Assembly: GCF_000173735.1 (NCBI RefSeq)
Contig: NZ_ACCB01000021.1
Coordinates: forward strand, 1 to 64,000
From: Yersinia aldovae ATCC 35236
GTDB taxonomy: Bacteria > Pseudomonadota > Gammaproteobacteria > Enterobacterales > Enterobacteriaceae
DNA length: 64,000 bases
Direction: 5' to 3'
In this document: positions 1 to 10,772 of the stretch, piece by piece
Layout: each line of letters opens with the position of its first letter
Position numbering within the stretch: position 1 is the first letter of the stretch
The notes under the pieces: generated by a model
The model's database searches: none
What the model saw: only the letters and a program-made list of their open reading frames with translations
Told to the model about the DNA's origin: nothing
Translations under genes and position numbers: made by a program

Positions 1-2
1 GC

Positions 3-33
3 AAATCCCTGGATCATAGATTCAGGGATTTTT
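3..33. terminator. Rho-independent terminator-like hairpin
   Basis: A 9-bp perfect stem (AAATCCCTG at 3-11 pairs with CAGGGATTT at 23-31) is followed by a short T run on the + strand. It probably ends a transcription unit entering from the left, whose gene lies outside the window. Confidence 0.6.
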
Positions 34-288
34 GCATTACATTTTTTAAAAATCTTCGATCTACCAGATGTATTCTCCGATAAAGATCCATTATCACTCT
101 CTTACTACAATATTCATGCCCAAGGCTTTTACCCTTAGTGTGATTTCATTTCTAATTTTACTGGTGGTTAGTCAGTACAGGTTTAAATAAAGAGAGTGAT
201 TTGGTCCAAAGTAGCCAAGATACAGGTGGAAATGTGAGGATATGGGCTTATCATCGGGATATTAGGCCCCCTGGCTGAGGGCTTAATG

Positions 289-1335
289 TTATGCGGGTTC
301 TTTACGGCAAATTAATAATGTATGCCCAATACCAAGACCATCAATATCTTTCTCAACGTAGAATCCAGCAGTAGATAAGCACTGGTAAAAAGTATCTGAA
401 TGATAAAAACGGCTATTACCGTTAGCCATACATGTAAAATAAAGAGATGAGGCATTCAAACTGAATGCACCAGCTTCAAATTGTTGCCTATCCCAAAATA
501 TCTCCATAATGCATACGTAGCTATCGGGTTTCATCGCGCGGTGAATAAGCTTTAGAATATGTACAATTCTTTCTTCGCTGAAACAGTCTAGAAATTGGCT
601 CATCCACCAAACATCGGCTTCCCCAGGTAATTTATCTGCCAGTAACAGATCTACGGGATACGAACTAATACGGTCGCTATAGCCTTTGCTTTTGACGTTC
701 TCGTTGGCTAAGACTAACTGCTGTGGCAAATCCAGCAATGTTATTTTCACATCAGGGTCATAGGCCGCACACTGTAAAGCCCACTTACCAGTATTGGCAC
801 CAATGTCATATATATGTTTTGGTTCAAGATCAAAAATAGTTTTGAGCGCAAGTTGAAAGGCATTATCAGAATAAAAGTGGTCAAAGGCGAACCAACTTTC
901 ACGGGCGGCAGTAGGTAGTTCACTCAGGGCAGGATAAATCGTAGGCCATTCACCAAACACGGATAGTCCAGCGGGTTTGCCTGTCGCTAGGGCTTCTTTT
1001 AAATTAAATAATCCTTGGTAACAAACGTCCTGAGTGAAGTCCATATTTACGCGGGTCATTTGATCATGCAATAAGTAGTGACCGACCTTGCCCAAATAAA
1101 ATCGCTTCTCCTGCTGGTAGAGGATATTACCGCTAAGCCCCATGTCTAGCAGGATGCTGATTGCATATCGGCTTAGTGTGCAATGAGTCTGAAGCTCATC
1201 GAGTGTAATACCACCTTTACCTGATTCATCTAATGTAGCTAAAATTCCTGACTCTCTCAGGTTAAGCGCAGCTTGAAATAGCATAGGGGAAAAAGCTATT
1301 TTCTGAGCTTCAGTGATTGCCGCTAAAGCACTCAT
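289..1335 (-). CDS. SAM-dependent methyltransferase (O-methyltransferase-like)
   Basis: Protein of 348 residues counted from the ATG at 1335; a longer reading from 1482 would run back through the opposing ketosynthase remnant, so the inner start is preferred. The N-terminal ~100 residues look like the winged-helix dimerisation domain of small-molecule O-methyltransferases. The C-terminal part has a Rossmann SAM site (IYDIGANTGKWA), the acidic motif ITLLDLP and a later VWWMSQFLD strand. The length fits methyltransferases found in aryl-polyene (APE) clusters, and the adjoining KS fragment supports that origin. The substrate cannot be read from sequence, and a role outside APE synthesis is possible. 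Confidence 0.72.
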   Translation of the reverse strand: MSALAAITEAQKIAFSPMLFQAALNLRESGILATLDESGKGGITLDELQTHCTLSRYAISILLDMGLSGNILYQQEKRFYLGKVGHYLLHDQMTRVNMDFTQDVCYQGLFNLKEALATGKPAGLSVFGEWPTIYPALSELPTAARESWFAFDHFYSDNAFQLALKTIFDLEPKHIYDIGANTGKWALQCAAYDPDVKITLLDLPQQLVLANENVKSKGYSDRISSYPVDLLLADKLPGEADVWWMSQFLDCFSEERIVHILKLIHRAMKPDSYVCIMEIFWDRQQFEAGAFSLNASSLYFTCMANGNSRFYHSDTFYQCLSTAGFYVEKDIDGLGIGHTLLICRKEPA

Positions 1336-2045
1336 TTTGTCTTTATCATATCCGTCATGGTTATCAAACCGTGATGGTTGCAGGTGGTGCAGAAGAGTTA
1401 TGCCCTTCAGAAGCCGCGGTATTTGATACCTTATTTGCGACCAGCCAGCTAAATGATTCACCAAACTTATCACCAAGGCCATTTGATCGTCAGCGTGATG
1501 GTTTGGTCATTGGCGAAGGGGCAGGCACGCTAATTCTGGAAGAGTTAGATCATGCCAAAGCCCGTGGAGCCACAATTTATGGCGAAATTATTGGTTTTTA
1601 CACGAATTGCGACGCCAGCCATATTACTCAGCCGCAAAAAGAGACGATGCAAATCTGTATTGAAAAGGCGTTATTGAGTTCGGGCCTGTCTGCTGCTGAC
1701 ATTGGGTATATCAGTGCGCATGGCACCGCGACTGAACGCGGAGATATTGCAGAAAGTCAGGCTACGGCCGCAGTTTTTGGTAATCGGACGCCCATTTCCT
1801 CTCTGAAAAGTTATTTCGGTCATACCTTAGGTGCCTGCGGCGCGCTTGAAGCCTGGATGAGTTTGGAGATGATGCGAGCCGGGCGTTTTGCCCCCACCAT
1901 TAACCTGACCGATCCAGACCCGGCCTGCGGTGACCTGGATTATCTGATGGGCGAAGGGCGCTATATCGATACCGAATTTTTCCAGACAAATAACTTTGCT
2001 TTTGGCGGTATTAATACCTCATTGGTGATCCGTCGCTGGCCGTAA
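1317..2045 (+). pseudogene. C-terminal fragment of beta-ketoacyl-ACP synthase (APE-type ketosynthase)
   Basis: About 228 residues align with the C-terminal half of FabF-type ketosynthases. Recognisable homology starts near 1359 (GYQTVMVAGGAEE). Both catalytic histidine regions are present (SAHGTATERGD and KSYFGHTLGACG), as is the C-terminal NNFAFGGINTS. The N-terminal ~170 residues, including the region that carries the nucleophilic cysteine, are missing, so it cannot condense acyl chains. The apparent TTG start lies inside the opposing methyltransferase. The sequence most resembles ketosynthases of aryl-polyene clusters (ApeR/ApeO type). It is most simply a remnant of a larger cluster. Confidence 0.75.
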
Positions 2046-2335
2046 CAACTCTATTGTTGATTTTTTATCAAGAAATTACGTATAACGCAGTATATTGAGC
2101 AATGAAAATCAATGCGATGGCGAGGGGGGCGATTGCTCAAAGCGGTATTAAACGTGATGCGTTATTTATCTTCATTAAGCGCATAGATTGAATCTGTCTT
2201 TGAGTATCCCAATATCAGAATAATATCGTGGCTAAAAGAAATTACGGGTGGCAGCAACTGAGCGTATAATCAGAAACGACCGGCTGCCGCTCCTCTTAAG
2301 CCGGAGTTATTTCGAATAAGGAATAGGCCATTAAA
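2046..2335. other. Intergenic spacer upstream of yafD
   Basis: About 290 bases without a convincing gene on either strand. It must carry the yafD promoter; I could not pick out a well-supported -35/-10 pair. Confidence 0.5.
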
Positions 2336-3118
2336 GTGCCGAAACGAACCTATGCAATGCGGTATGTTGCAGGTCAACCGGTTGAACAGATTTTCCCAGG
2401 CTCCGCCAAATTACTGGGGCAGGGGTTACCGCCGGGTGCTCCATTACCGACATCTGAGTTTCTGCGGGTGATGGTATGGAATATCTTTAAGCAGCAGCGG
2501 GCGCAATGGCTCTCTGTGCTCAAAGAGTTCGGGCGCGATGCTCAACTGATGTTACTGCAAGAAGCACAAACGACACCTGAGCTGGTGCGGTTTGCTACGT
2601 CTCATTACCAGGCCGCCGATCAAGTTCCTGCTTTTGCGCTGCCCCAGCATCCCTCTGGCGTGATGACGTTGGCTGCCGCACATCCAGTTTATTGTTGTCC
2701 GTTACGCGAGCGTGAACCGCTGCTGCGTTTATCTAAATCAGCTTTAGTGACGGTTTACCCGATTCATGATGGCCGGCTGTTGATGGTTGTGAACATTCAT
2801 GCGGTGAATTTTAGCCTGGGTGTCGATGTATACAGTAAGCAGTTAGAGCCGATTGGTGAGCAAATTGCCTTACACCGTGGCCCGGTGATTTTGGCGGGGG
2901 ATTTCAATGCCTGGAGCCGTCAGCGCGTCAATGCTTTACAGCGCTTCGCTCAAGGTTCTGGTTTGGAAGAAGTGGCGTTTCGTGCAGATAACCGTAGCCG
3001 TGCCTTTGGTCGCCCGCTCGATTTTGTCTTTTACCGTGGTCTTTCGGTGGCTGATGCTTCGGTATTAGTGACCCGAGCCTCTGATCACAACCCACTTTTG
3101 GTTGAATTTCAGCTTTAA
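2336..3118 (+). CDS. yafD: Endonuclease/exonuclease/phosphatase family protein YafD
   Basis: 260 residues from a GTG start; the N-terminus ([14 protein letters not shown]) lines up with E. coli YafD, which supports this start. The EEP fold is shown by the metal-binding glutamate in [11 protein letters not shown], the AGDFNAWSR segment and the C-terminal catalytic [11 protein letters not shown]. The family hydrolyses phosphodiester or phosphate bonds with divalent metal; the physiological substrate of YafD is not established. In E. coli yafD is followed by yafE and mltD; here a decayed autotransporter takes yafE's place. Confidence 0.93.
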   Translation: MPKRTYAMRYVAGQPVEQIFPGSAKLLGQGLPPGAPLPTSEFLRVMVWNIFKQQRAQWLSVLKEFGRDAQLMLLQEAQTTPELVRFATSHYQAADQVPAFALPQHPSGVMTLAAAHPVYCCPLREREPLLRLSKSALVTVYPIHDGRLLMVVNIHAVNFSLGVDVYSKQLEPIGEQIALHRGPVILAGDFNAWSRQRVNALQRFAQGSGLEEVAFRADNRSRAFGRPLDFVFYRGLSVADASVLVTRASDHNPLLVEFQL

Positions 3119-3273
3119 AATTTCGTGATGGGTGGGTGGTAACATCTTGTTTATCATGTAGTTGATTGCTATCGGTCATCGCCTTCAGCGTGATGTGTTT
3201 TATCTCTGGCTTATGGATTGTTTTTTTAACCTCACATTCAATAATCCAAAATCAGAACATATCTTGGTAATGT

Positions 3274-3306
3274 ATTGAGCCAACGGTATATCACCGTTGG
3301 CTCAAT
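3274..3306. terminator. Strong palindrome at the 3' end of the autotransporter remnant
   Basis: A perfect 14-bp inverted repeat (ATTGAGCCAACGGT / ACCGTTGGCTCAAT) with a 5-base loop lies between the convergent yafD and autotransporter genes. There is no long T tract on either strand, so it may be a weak bidirectional terminator. Confidence 0.5.
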
Positions 3307-3337
3307 CTGTTGTATTTACTGGTTAATTATACTCCAA

Positions 3338-5820
3338 TCAGAAGTTATACTTCACTCCTATCATTGCCGCCGTATCGTTATAACCCGCATCACCTACCTG
3401 CACTCCCACATTACCCCAGGTATTAAGCTGTTTGTTGATTTGCCCTTCAACGCCGACTTTAATTTCAGCAATATTTTTGGTGCCTTGTTGAGAAACCGTA
3501 GCTCCGTCCATATTGGTGGAGACGTTTTTAGTATTATGAATCCAGTTTGCTTCAATGAATGGTTCAAACTCACGATCTTTACCATCATCGCCGTGTTGAT
3601 CTTCCAGCACCAGATTGCCGCCACTTCCTACGACCGTGGTATCGGAGTCAGCCAGTTTTAATATTGTCTGTGCGTCATCTTGTGCCAGTAGGGATAATTT
3701 CGTATCCGGTGTCGGATTATAATCATATTTGATAGGGTAACTTGTACTACCCCATTACCACGCAGATCCATATTCTGACGGGTATGAATATTATTGACCG
3801 CCGTTTTATCACCCGGTGATACGTTGCCGAAATCTACGGTGCCGCCATTAAACGCCAGACCACCGATGGTTTGCTTGCCTGTACCAACTTTTGTATAGTT
3901 TCCTTGGTTCAGTTGCAGTGTCGCGGTTGTTAGTGCTTGTGTATTCAGCCCAGAAAGGGCGTAGCGTGAGTTTCCGAGCGCTAATGTGCCTGTAAAAGTA
4001 TTGCTGGCGGCATTGGTGGTAAAATCAAAGGCGTTACCGGTGGTATCGACATCAACCAGCCCGGTACCTAATAATTTGTTATTAAAACTGACTGCCTGAT
4101 TATTACGTACATTGAGGCGGCTACCTGACTCAATGTTAAAGCCGGTTGAGGCATTGTCATCGGCAGCATCACCTAAGGCTAGCAAGGTGTTATCCAGCGT
4201 GAAAGTGGAATTGTTGATCAGCTTGATTTTATCTATCTGCTGTAGCGATGTGGCATCACTCAGTGTCCATAGTGAGTTATCCAATATCAAACTATCAGTG
4301 CCAGCACCGCCTTGCAATGAGGTAAACAGAGCGCTGTCAGTTGCGGTAATATCTTTCAGAATAAAGGTGTCATCGCCACTACCAGTAATAAAATCAGTGC
4401 CTTGACTGCTACTCATTAAGGTGACGGTGTTGTTACCTGACCGTAAATTTACTTTACCGTTGATGACCCCACCGGCATCGTTGGTAAAGGCAACGCCATT
4501 GTTCGCGCTGTTCTGTACCGCACTCTGTGAGGTTGTCGCCGCCTGAATTTTGCCTGAGTTAATGAAGGTTGTAACATAGCCACTGCTGATGTCGACGACC
4601 GGAGATTGTGTTGATTTAGAAACCAAATTCCCCGATTGCTCCACACTGCTGCTGGTGCCGCCTATTTTCAAGGCCGGGCCACCGTTCAATGCATTGACAC
4701 TGGCACCGGTTTTGATATCACCCGTTGAGCGGCTATCGATACCAATTCCATTTTCGCCTGTCACATTGATGATCAACTGCTGTGATTTCGACATATCCAG
4801 TATCGAACTGGTCATGCTCAAGTCGGTATTGGCGAACAAAATGCCGGTACCACCTTTACCGTTTACATTGATGGTGCCGCTGTTAGTGGTTGCCATTGAT
4901 GCACCGGTGCGCACGCCCGCGCCACTGCCAGCATCGAGTGTGGTTGCGTTCAACTGAATGCCAGCAATATTAGCTTTGTTTTCAATGCCATTACCGCTGC
5001 CATTAACACTAATGATCGCGTCATTGACCGTCAAACCTACCGCACCGCTATCCAATAATATCCCGTGCGCTGTGCCGCTGGCTGTCGTTGTCCCTTTGCC
5101 ATCAAGAGCCAGCGATGCATTGGCTCCAACCAGATATGCCGCCGTACCATCGGTTGCTGCCACGGTGCCGGTATTCGTTACTTTAGAGTTTTCCCCTGAA
5201 TATTTACTGCCGTACCATTCACGGAAATTCCGCTATTGTTCTCAAGCGTACCGCCTGAGATCAGTACCCCAGTACTGTTCGCCTGATCGAAATTAAGTGT
5301 ACCGTTATGGATAAGTTTGCCGCCGTTACGCGTAATATAACCCATCGCATCACTGGCGGTATTTCCGCTGGTGAGCGTCGCAAGTGAGGTTAGCGTAGAT
5401 AAACCTACGACTCCGGCCGTTCCGATGATTGAGGTCGAGTTACCATCAACAATACCGGCAGTGGTCTGTGATCCGTTTAAGATCAGTGTGGTTTCTGCAT
5501 CTATAGTGCCGTTAGCGCCACCTTCCACTTTTACCCCAGTCGCTCCTGTGCCATTTACATTCAATTTCATTGAGCCAGTGGACAGGGTGCTGGCAATATT
5601 TCCCATGTCACTCTTGCCTGTGACTAACAATGCGGTGCTATTTTTACCATCAGCGTTGATCAATGATTACGTTGAACCGCCGTTAAAGCTGGCTCCGCCA
5701 TCAATGCGATACAGTGTTGACCCTTCAGTTGCGACATTCTGGGCACCGGTTGTCTGATTATTAATGGATGAACCTGCGCCATAAACGTAATAACCGGTCT
5801 GATTTTTTCCAGTAGATTTA
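3338..5820 (-). pseudogene. AIDA-type autotransporter adhesin, decayed remnant
   Basis: The minus strand carries a repeat-rich passenger domain (glycine, serine, threonine and asparagine rich, with NGTGATGVKV and GSGDDTFIL-type motifs) and a C-terminal beta-barrel end finishing in MIGVKYNF, the terminal-Phe signature of type Va autotransporters. At least four lesions are visible: no signal peptide or N-terminus upstream of ~5820; an in-frame TAA at 5667-5669 (probably Tyr to stop); a one-base loss in a G run at 5193-5196; and a frame change near 3735-3745. The passenger linker then joins almost directly to the last ~85 barrel residues, so most of the barrel is deleted. It cannot be secreted or displayed. 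It lies between yafD and mltD. Confidence 0.85.
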
Positions 5821-6300
5821 TACGAAAATATACTCTCAATGTATTTTTTTATTGATCATTTCTACAAATGCTAAATGTCTTTTCAATAAGTAGGTGTCGT
5901 GACTTCTCATGCCAACGCTAAGATTATTCCTGTGGTTAAAGGGATGATTAAATAGAGATTGAGTTAAAAGTATTAACACAATAGAGGCTGGATATTGTTA
6001 ACTTACCTAATGGGTATTTAATGTACTGATAATAGTTGAGTAAGAAGGTTGGATATATTAGAAAAGAAAGCGTAGAGGATATTAGATACGGATAAATGAG
6101 TTCTACTGGATGAAGGATTATTGTAAAAGTAGCCATATTTTTCTTTTGAGCTAAATAATCGCGGTTTTTTACATCGATTGTGGTATCAATTCCGGTAGTG
6201 AGGCCAGGGATACTATTTGATTGTAATTTTGAGATAAAACCAAATTGTTACGGTAGTGAAATTACAGGGCACTTTATGGTTTGCTGCTGAATTTTAGTCA
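5821..6300. other. AT-rich spacer without a supported gene
   Basis: About 480 AT-rich bases between the truncated autotransporter and the mltD terminator. A 62-codon frame at 5948-6136 (-) has no ribosome-binding site, domain or recognisable relative. This may be the eroded 5' part of the autotransporter locus. Confidence 0.5.
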
Positions 6301-6302
6301 TA

Positions 6303-6328
6303 AAAAAAGCACCCCGAAGGGTGCTTTT
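6303..6328 (-). terminator. Intrinsic terminator of mltD
   Basis: A 10-bp stem (AAAAGCACCC / GGGTGCTTTT) with a CGAA tetraloop lies 27 bases past the mltD stop. On the minus strand it is followed by a run of seven T. Confidence 0.9.
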
Positions 6329-6354
6329 CAACAGCGTTAATAGCGATTCTGGCT

Positions 6355-7746
6355 TTACGTATCCGGGGCTGATTTTCCGTTAACAAACAACGTCAGTTTC
6401 AAACCTGGTTGTAAACTATTAGCCTTGCTGACTACCGAATTCCATCGCATCACATCGTCGGTGTTAACACCGTGACGCTTGGCAATACTGGCAAAAGAGT
6501 CACCTTTACGAACTTGATAGGTGATGCTGTTGCTGGTGGTTGTATTGCTTGCCAATTGCAGGGTTTGCCCAACTTTCAAGGTGCTCTTGGCACGTAAGTT
6601 GTTCCAACTCTGCAAATCGCTGGTCTTGATATTCAACCGCTTGGCAATCGTAGATAAGGTATCGCCGGGGCGAACTTTATACTGCGAACTTGATGCTGAT
6701 TTTGTGCTGTTCTGTGCCAATTTGGTTGGTTGAACGGCGGCAATATCAGTATCTGCCAATGAATCTTTAAGCTGCTCAGCATGGGCTTTCGGCAACATAA
6801 TATAACGGGGACCATGTCCAGCAGGTGCCGTTACATTGCGCTTGTACCCAGAATTAAAGGATTTCAACTTTGTTAGTGACATCCCCGCCATCTCAGCCGC
6901 CTGAGTTAGCTGTATCTGCTGACCAACATCGACACGGGCTAATGCTCGGTCTTTGTTGGTTTCCGGCAAGTTTATACCGTACTTTTTGCTGTTCTTGATT
7001 AACTCACCCAAGGCCAGCATTTTTGGTACATAGATTGACGTTTCACGAGGAAGCGACAATGCCCAAAAATTCGTCGGTTTACCCTTTGCCTTATTTACTT
7101 TCACCGCTTGCATGACTCGGCCTTCACCGCTGTTATAAGCCGCAACTGTTAACAACCAGTCACCGTCAAACATTTTGTTCAGGCGTTCCATCATATCAAG
7201 CGCTGCTTTGGTAGACGCAACCACATCTCTGCGACCGTCATACCATTGGTTCTGTTTTAAGCCATAATTTCGACCTGTACTTGGCACAATCTGCCATAGC
7301 CCTGCGGCGTTGGCGGATGATGTCGCGTGTGGGTCAAAAGCGCTCTCCACTATGGGTAGCAGTACCAGTTCCATCGGCATCTTACGTTGCTTAATCTGCT
7401 CGACTATCAGGTACATGTACGGCTCTGCCCGTAATGTTACATCGTGGAGATAGCTCTTATTTTTTAAATATTTTTGCTTCTGTTCACGGATCCGGGAATT
7501 TTCCGGAACCTTCATCTTCAGCTCGTCGCTAATGAAGTTCCACAAATCTTGCTGCGCGAGGCTACTATCATTATCCAGCCATCGCGCGTTGCCCACTCGG
7601 GCGCTATTTGTGTACTCTCCTGCTTCACTCTCTTGACCTGCCGAAGACAAACTCTGTGCATGCTGTACTGGAGCCTGAACGCCCACCTTGGACGTCTGGC
7701 ACCCGACAAGCAAGACTGAGGCGAGAAATATCGCTTTAGTCTTCAT
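6355..7746 (-). CDS. mltD: Membrane-bound lytic murein transglycosylase D
   Basis: 463 residues, close to E. coli MltD (452). A lipoprotein signal ends in the lipobox LLVGC, with acylated Cys16. The SLT domain spans about residues 110-240 with catalytic Glu134 in PIVESAFDPHA, then the AAGLWQIVPSTGR and AAYNSGEGRV motifs. Two LysM peptidoglycan-binding repeats follow (about 355-400 and 410-455). The enzyme cleaves the MurNAc-GlcNAc bond of murein to give 1,6-anhydromuropeptides, anchored in the outer membrane. It has its own terminator and is followed upstream by gloB, as in E. coli. Confidence 0.96.
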   Translation of the reverse strand: MKTKAIFLASVLLVGCQTSKVGVQAPVQHAQSLSSAGQESEAGEYTNSARVGNARWLDNDSSLAQQDLWNFISDELKMKVPENSRIREQKQKYLKNKSYLHDVTLRAEPYMYLIVEQIKQRKMPMELVLLPIVESAFDPHATSSANAAGLWQIVPSTGRNYGLKQNQWYDGRRDVVASTKAALDMMERLNKMFDGDWLLTVAAYNSGEGRVMQAVKVNKAKGKPTNFWALSLPRETSIYVPKMLALGELIKNSKKYGINLPETNKDRALARVDVGQQIQLTQAAEMAGMSLTKLKSFNSGYKRNVTAPAGHGPRYIMLPKAHAEQLKDSLADTDIAAVQPTKLAQNSTKSASSSQYKVRPGDTLSTIAKRLNIKTSDLQSWNNLRAKSTLKVGQTLQLASNTTTSNSITYQVRKGDSFASIAKRHGVNTDDVMRWNSVVSKANSLQPGLKLTLFVNGKSAPDT

Positions 7747-7818
7747 GTGTGTGTCAAATGTAGTTGCTTAAAAGACGAACAATCATACTTTGCTTCGACA
7801 AAAAACACAACTAAAAGC

Positions 7819-8574
7819 TCAGAATCGGTCTTTCTGGGCGCGTAATTCGGAAAAAACTGAGATAAGTGAGTCCGGTGGCGACATTACGCCTATTTTCCTT
7901 TGTAAATCAATGTCGTTACAGCGTAAAAAAACATTAATTTCCCGCTCAATTTGCAACTTTACGGGCAGGCTAGGTTGGTTTTTCGCTCGTAATTGCATGA
8001 TTTTCTGCTGATATGTTGCAATGTCGTGATCTGCGGGCAGAATAAAACGCGCAAACTTAAGATTGGCGAGAGTATATTCATGCGCGCTGCAAATTAAGGT
8101 GTCATCAGGAAGTTGCGCGAGCTGTTGAATAGAGGCATACATTTGCTCTGGCGTGCCTTCAAATAGCCTGCCGCAACCGGCGGAAAAAAGCGTGTCACCA
8201 CAGAAAAGATAAGGTTTGCTGTAGTATGCAATGTGCCCAAGGGTATGGCCGGGGACTGCAATAATGGTGTGATTTCGACCATTAATTGTCAGGCTATCTC
8301 CGCCTTTTACAATTTCTGTTGCACCTTTATCCGCCGTTTCTTGTGGCCCATAGACGGGAATGTTGGGGAAATGGCGACATAAATCGGCCACACCGCCCAC
8401 ATGATCGTTATGGTGGTGAGTTAATAATATAGCCTGCGGAAGGTACTGATCTTGGCTCAGCGCCGCCAGCACCGGAGCGGATTCTCCGGGGTCCACAATG
8501 ACACACTGTTTTTGCGAGTCAGCCAGAAGCCAAATGTAATTGTCTTGAAATGCCGGAATGCTGATAAGATTCAT
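7819..8574 (-). CDS. gloB: Hydroxyacylglutathione hydrolase (glyoxalase II)
   Basis: 251 residues from the ATG at 8574, matching the family N-terminus ([15 protein letters not shown]); a 22-residue upstream extension is not supported. The metallo-beta-lactamase signature [10 protein letters not shown] at residues 52-61 binds the two metals, and later ligands are in [12 protein letters not shown] and [12 protein letters not shown]. It hydrolyses S-D-lactoylglutathione to D-lactate and glutathione in methylglyoxal detoxification. Divergent from yafS with a 47-base spacer, the same arrangement as in E. coli. Confidence 0.96.
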   Translation of the reverse strand: MNLISIPAFQDNYIWLLADSQKQCVIVDPGESAPVLAALSQDQYLPQAILLTHHHNDHVGGVADLCRHFPNIPVYGPQETADKGATEIVKGGDSLTINGRNHTIIAVPGHTLGHIAYYSKPYLFCGDTLFSAGCGRLFEGTPEQMYASIQQLAQLPDDTLICSAHEYTLANLKFARFILPADHDIATYQQKIMQLRAKNQPSLPVKLQIEREINVFLRCNDIDLQRKIGVMSPPDSLISVFSELRAQKDRF

Positions 8575-8621
8575 TAGATACCTCTTTTTATTGGCAATAG
8601 TTTGAAAGAAGACGTTAAAAC

Positions 8622-9341
8622 ATGAAACCAGCGCAAACACGCCAAAAGATCAATGCGCCCGCGTCCTGGGCTGAATTACCGTGGGGGGAGTATTATCGCG
8701 CTGCGCTTGAACAGCAGCTGCAACCCTGGTGGCCGAAATTCTTTGGTTTTCACTTGTTGAAGATAGGGCATTTGAGCGCTGAAATCGCCAGCGATACCTG
8801 TGCCATCTCGCATCAGGTCAATGTGGGGGTGCAGGGCAAGAATATGCAGGTACTTGCCAGCCCATATCAGTTGCCCTTTGCTGAAAAGTCGGTTGATGCC
8901 TGTTTACTGTCTCATACTTTAGCTTATGCCGCAGACCCTCACCGCATTTTACGCGAAGTGGATCGGGTGCTGATTGATGACGGTTGGCTGGTTATCAGCA
9001 ATTTTAATCCCATGAGTATATTAGGGGCCGGGAAGCTGGTGCCATTATTACGTCAGCGGCAACCTTATGTCAGCCGGATGTTTACCCAGATGCGTTTACT
9101 CGACTGGCTGAGTTTGCTGAATTATGAAGTTATGCATATGTCATGCTTTCACGTTTTACCCTGGCATAAAGAAGGGGGGCGCTTTATCAGCACCCACCTA
9201 CCTGCTTTGGGGTGTGTCAGCTTGATTGTGGCCCGTAAACGCACGGTGCCGCTGACCTTCAACCCGATGAAGTTTGGTGCGCGTAAACCCTGGTTTAGCC
9301 GAGCGGTGGGTGCAACGAAGAGTTATCGTGACCAATCCTGA
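8622..9341 (+). CDS. yafS: Class I SAM-dependent methyltransferase YafS
   Basis: 239 residues. The start MKPAQTRQ and the blocks [24 protein letters not shown] and [13 protein letters not shown] match E. coli YafS. It has a methyltransferase-11 type core ([24 protein letters not shown]), although the classical glycine-rich motif I is weak, so methyltransferase activity is inferred from family membership. The substrate is unknown. It lies between gloB (divergent) and rnhA (convergent), the conserved order. Confidence 0.9.
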   Translation: MKPAQTRQKINAPASWAELPWGEYYRAALEQQLQPWWPKFFGFHLLKIGHLSAEIASDTCAISHQVNVGVQGKNMQVLASPYQLPFAEKSVDACLLSHTLAYAADPHRILREVDRVLIDDGWLVISNFNPMSILGAGKLVPLLRQRQPYVSRMFTQMRLLDWLSLLNYEVMHMSCFHVLPWHKEGGRFISTHLPALGCVSLIVARKRTVPLTFNPMKFGARKPWFSRAVGATKSYRDQS

Positions 9342-9356
9342 TTCGGGGCAATGGGG

Positions 9357-9821
9357 TTAGTCGGGGTTATAGCCGACATCGTCCTGTGTTGGTGAGTTAG
9401 CCGCAAGCCGTGCCAATTCATCACAGCGTTCGTTTTCTGGGTGACCGGCGTGGCCCTTGACCCATTCCCACTGTATTGTATGAGTCTGAATAGCCAGATC
9501 CAGCCGTTGCCATAAATCCATATTACGCACCGGTTTGCGGTCAGTGGTTTTCCAGCCGCGTTTTTTCCAATTGTGTATCCACTGGGTGATCCCTTGGCGT
9601 ACATATTGGCTGTCGGTGCTAATTGTCACTTCACACGGCGAGGTCAACGCCTCTAGCGCGACAATAGCAGCCATTAACTCCATGCGGTTGTTGGTCGTTA
9701 AATAGTAGCCCGCGCTAAACATTTTTTCATGTTGCTTGTAACGCAATATTGCGCCATAACCACCGGGACCCGGATTGCCAAGGCAAGATCCATCGGTGAA
9801 AATTTCTACCTGTTTAGTCAT
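9357..9821 (-). CDS. rnhA: Ribonuclease HI
   Basis: 154 residues from the ATG at 9821 ([15 protein letters not shown]); the E. coli enzyme has 155. The acidic catalytic residues are visible: Asp10 in FTDGSC, Glu in NNRMELMAA, Asp in [12 protein letters not shown], and the C-terminal Asp in [10 protein letters not shown]. It degrades RNA in RNA-DNA hybrids with Mg2+, removing R-loops and primer remnants. Divergent from dnaQ with a 59-base spacer that must hold both promoters, an arrangement conserved in Enterobacterales. Confidence 0.97.
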   Translation of the reverse strand: MTKQVEIFTDGSCLGNPGPGGYGAILRYKQHEKMFSAGYYLTTNNRMELMAAIVALEALTSPCEVTISTDSQYVRQGITQWIHNWKKRGWKTTDRKPVRNMDLWQRLDLAIQTHTIQWEWVKGHAGHPENERCDELARLAANSPTQDDVGYNPD

Positions 9822-9880
9822 CTCTGGTAGACTCTTCCTATCTGTTTCATTAAACGTTAAGTCTGACATAAACGAGCGCT

Positions 9881-10660
9881 ATGAGCACTGGCAATATGCA
9901 AGTTACACCGACCAGACAGATTGTTCTGGATACTGAAACCACCGGTATGAATAAGCTGGGCGTTCATTATGAAGGCCATCGGATTATTGAGATCGGTGCG
10001 GTTGAGGTGATCAACCGTCGCCTGACCGGTAGAAACTTCCATGTCTATGTGAAGCCGGATCGTCTGGTTGACCCGGAAGCCTACGGTGTTCACGGTATCA
10101 GTGATGAGTTTTTGGCGGATAAACCTTCATTTGCTGATATTACACCAGAGTTTCTTGAGTTTATCCGTGGTGCTGAGCTGGTCATTCATAATGCGGCGTT
10201 TGATATCGGCTTTATGGATTACGAGTTCCGTATGTTGCAGCAGGATATTCCGAAAACGGAAACCTTCTGTACCATCACCGATAGCCTGTTATTGGCGCGC
10301 CGTCTGTTCCCAGGCAAGCGTAATAACCTTGATGCGTTGTGCGATCGCTATCTGATAGATAATACCAAGCGAACGCTGCACGGCGCATTACTCGATGCCG
10401 AAATTCTGGCTGAAGTGTATCTGGCGATGACTGGCGGTCAGACGTCACTGTCTTTCTCTATGGAAGGCGATCAGTCGCAAAATGATTCTTCCGAAGATAT
10501 TCAGCGAATTACCCGACCAGCATCTGCGTTGAAAATAATTTATGCGGCTGAAGATGAGTTGCTAGCCCATGAATCGCGTTTGGATTTGGTGATGAAGAAG
10601 GGCGGCAGTTGTTTGTGGCGGATGCCGCTTGAATCGGAAGATAGTGCAAATGCAGAATAA
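9881..10660 (+). CDS. dnaQ: DNA polymerase III epsilon subunit (3'-5' proofreading exonuclease)
   Basis: 259 residues. Exo I is VLDTETTGM with metal ligands Asp17 and Glu19; Exo II is in LVIHNAAFDIGFMDYEF; Exo III contains HGALLDAEILAEVYL. The C-terminal ~70 residues are the linker and tail that bind the alpha subunit. The protein proofreads within the polymerase III core. Its 5' end faces rnhA and a tRNA-Asp gene follows, as in E. coli. Confidence 0.97.
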   Translation: MSTGNMQVTPTRQIVLDTETTGMNKLGVHYEGHRIIEIGAVEVINRRLTGRNFHVYVKPDRLVDPEAYGVHGISDEFLADKPSFADITPEFLEFIRGAELVIHNAAFDIGFMDYEFRMLQQDIPKTETFCTITDSLLLARRLFPGKRNNLDALCDRYLIDNTKRTLHGALLDAEILAEVYLAMTGGQTSLSFSMEGDQSQNDSSEDIQRITRPASALKIIYAAEDELLAHESRLDLVMKKGGSCLWRMPLESEDSANAE

Positions 10661-10772
10661 AACGACTTCCAGATGAAAAACTGTGCAACCGGCTTATTTT
10701 GTTGGAAAAAGTGTTGACGAGATAGCGTTCCAAACGTAATATTCGTTTCGTTCTTAACCGGAACAGCAGCGT

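Noticed and set aside
5948-6136. 62-codon frame on the minus strand in the spacer before mltD
   Set aside because: No ribosome-binding site, composition follows the AT-rich spacer, and no recognisable family.
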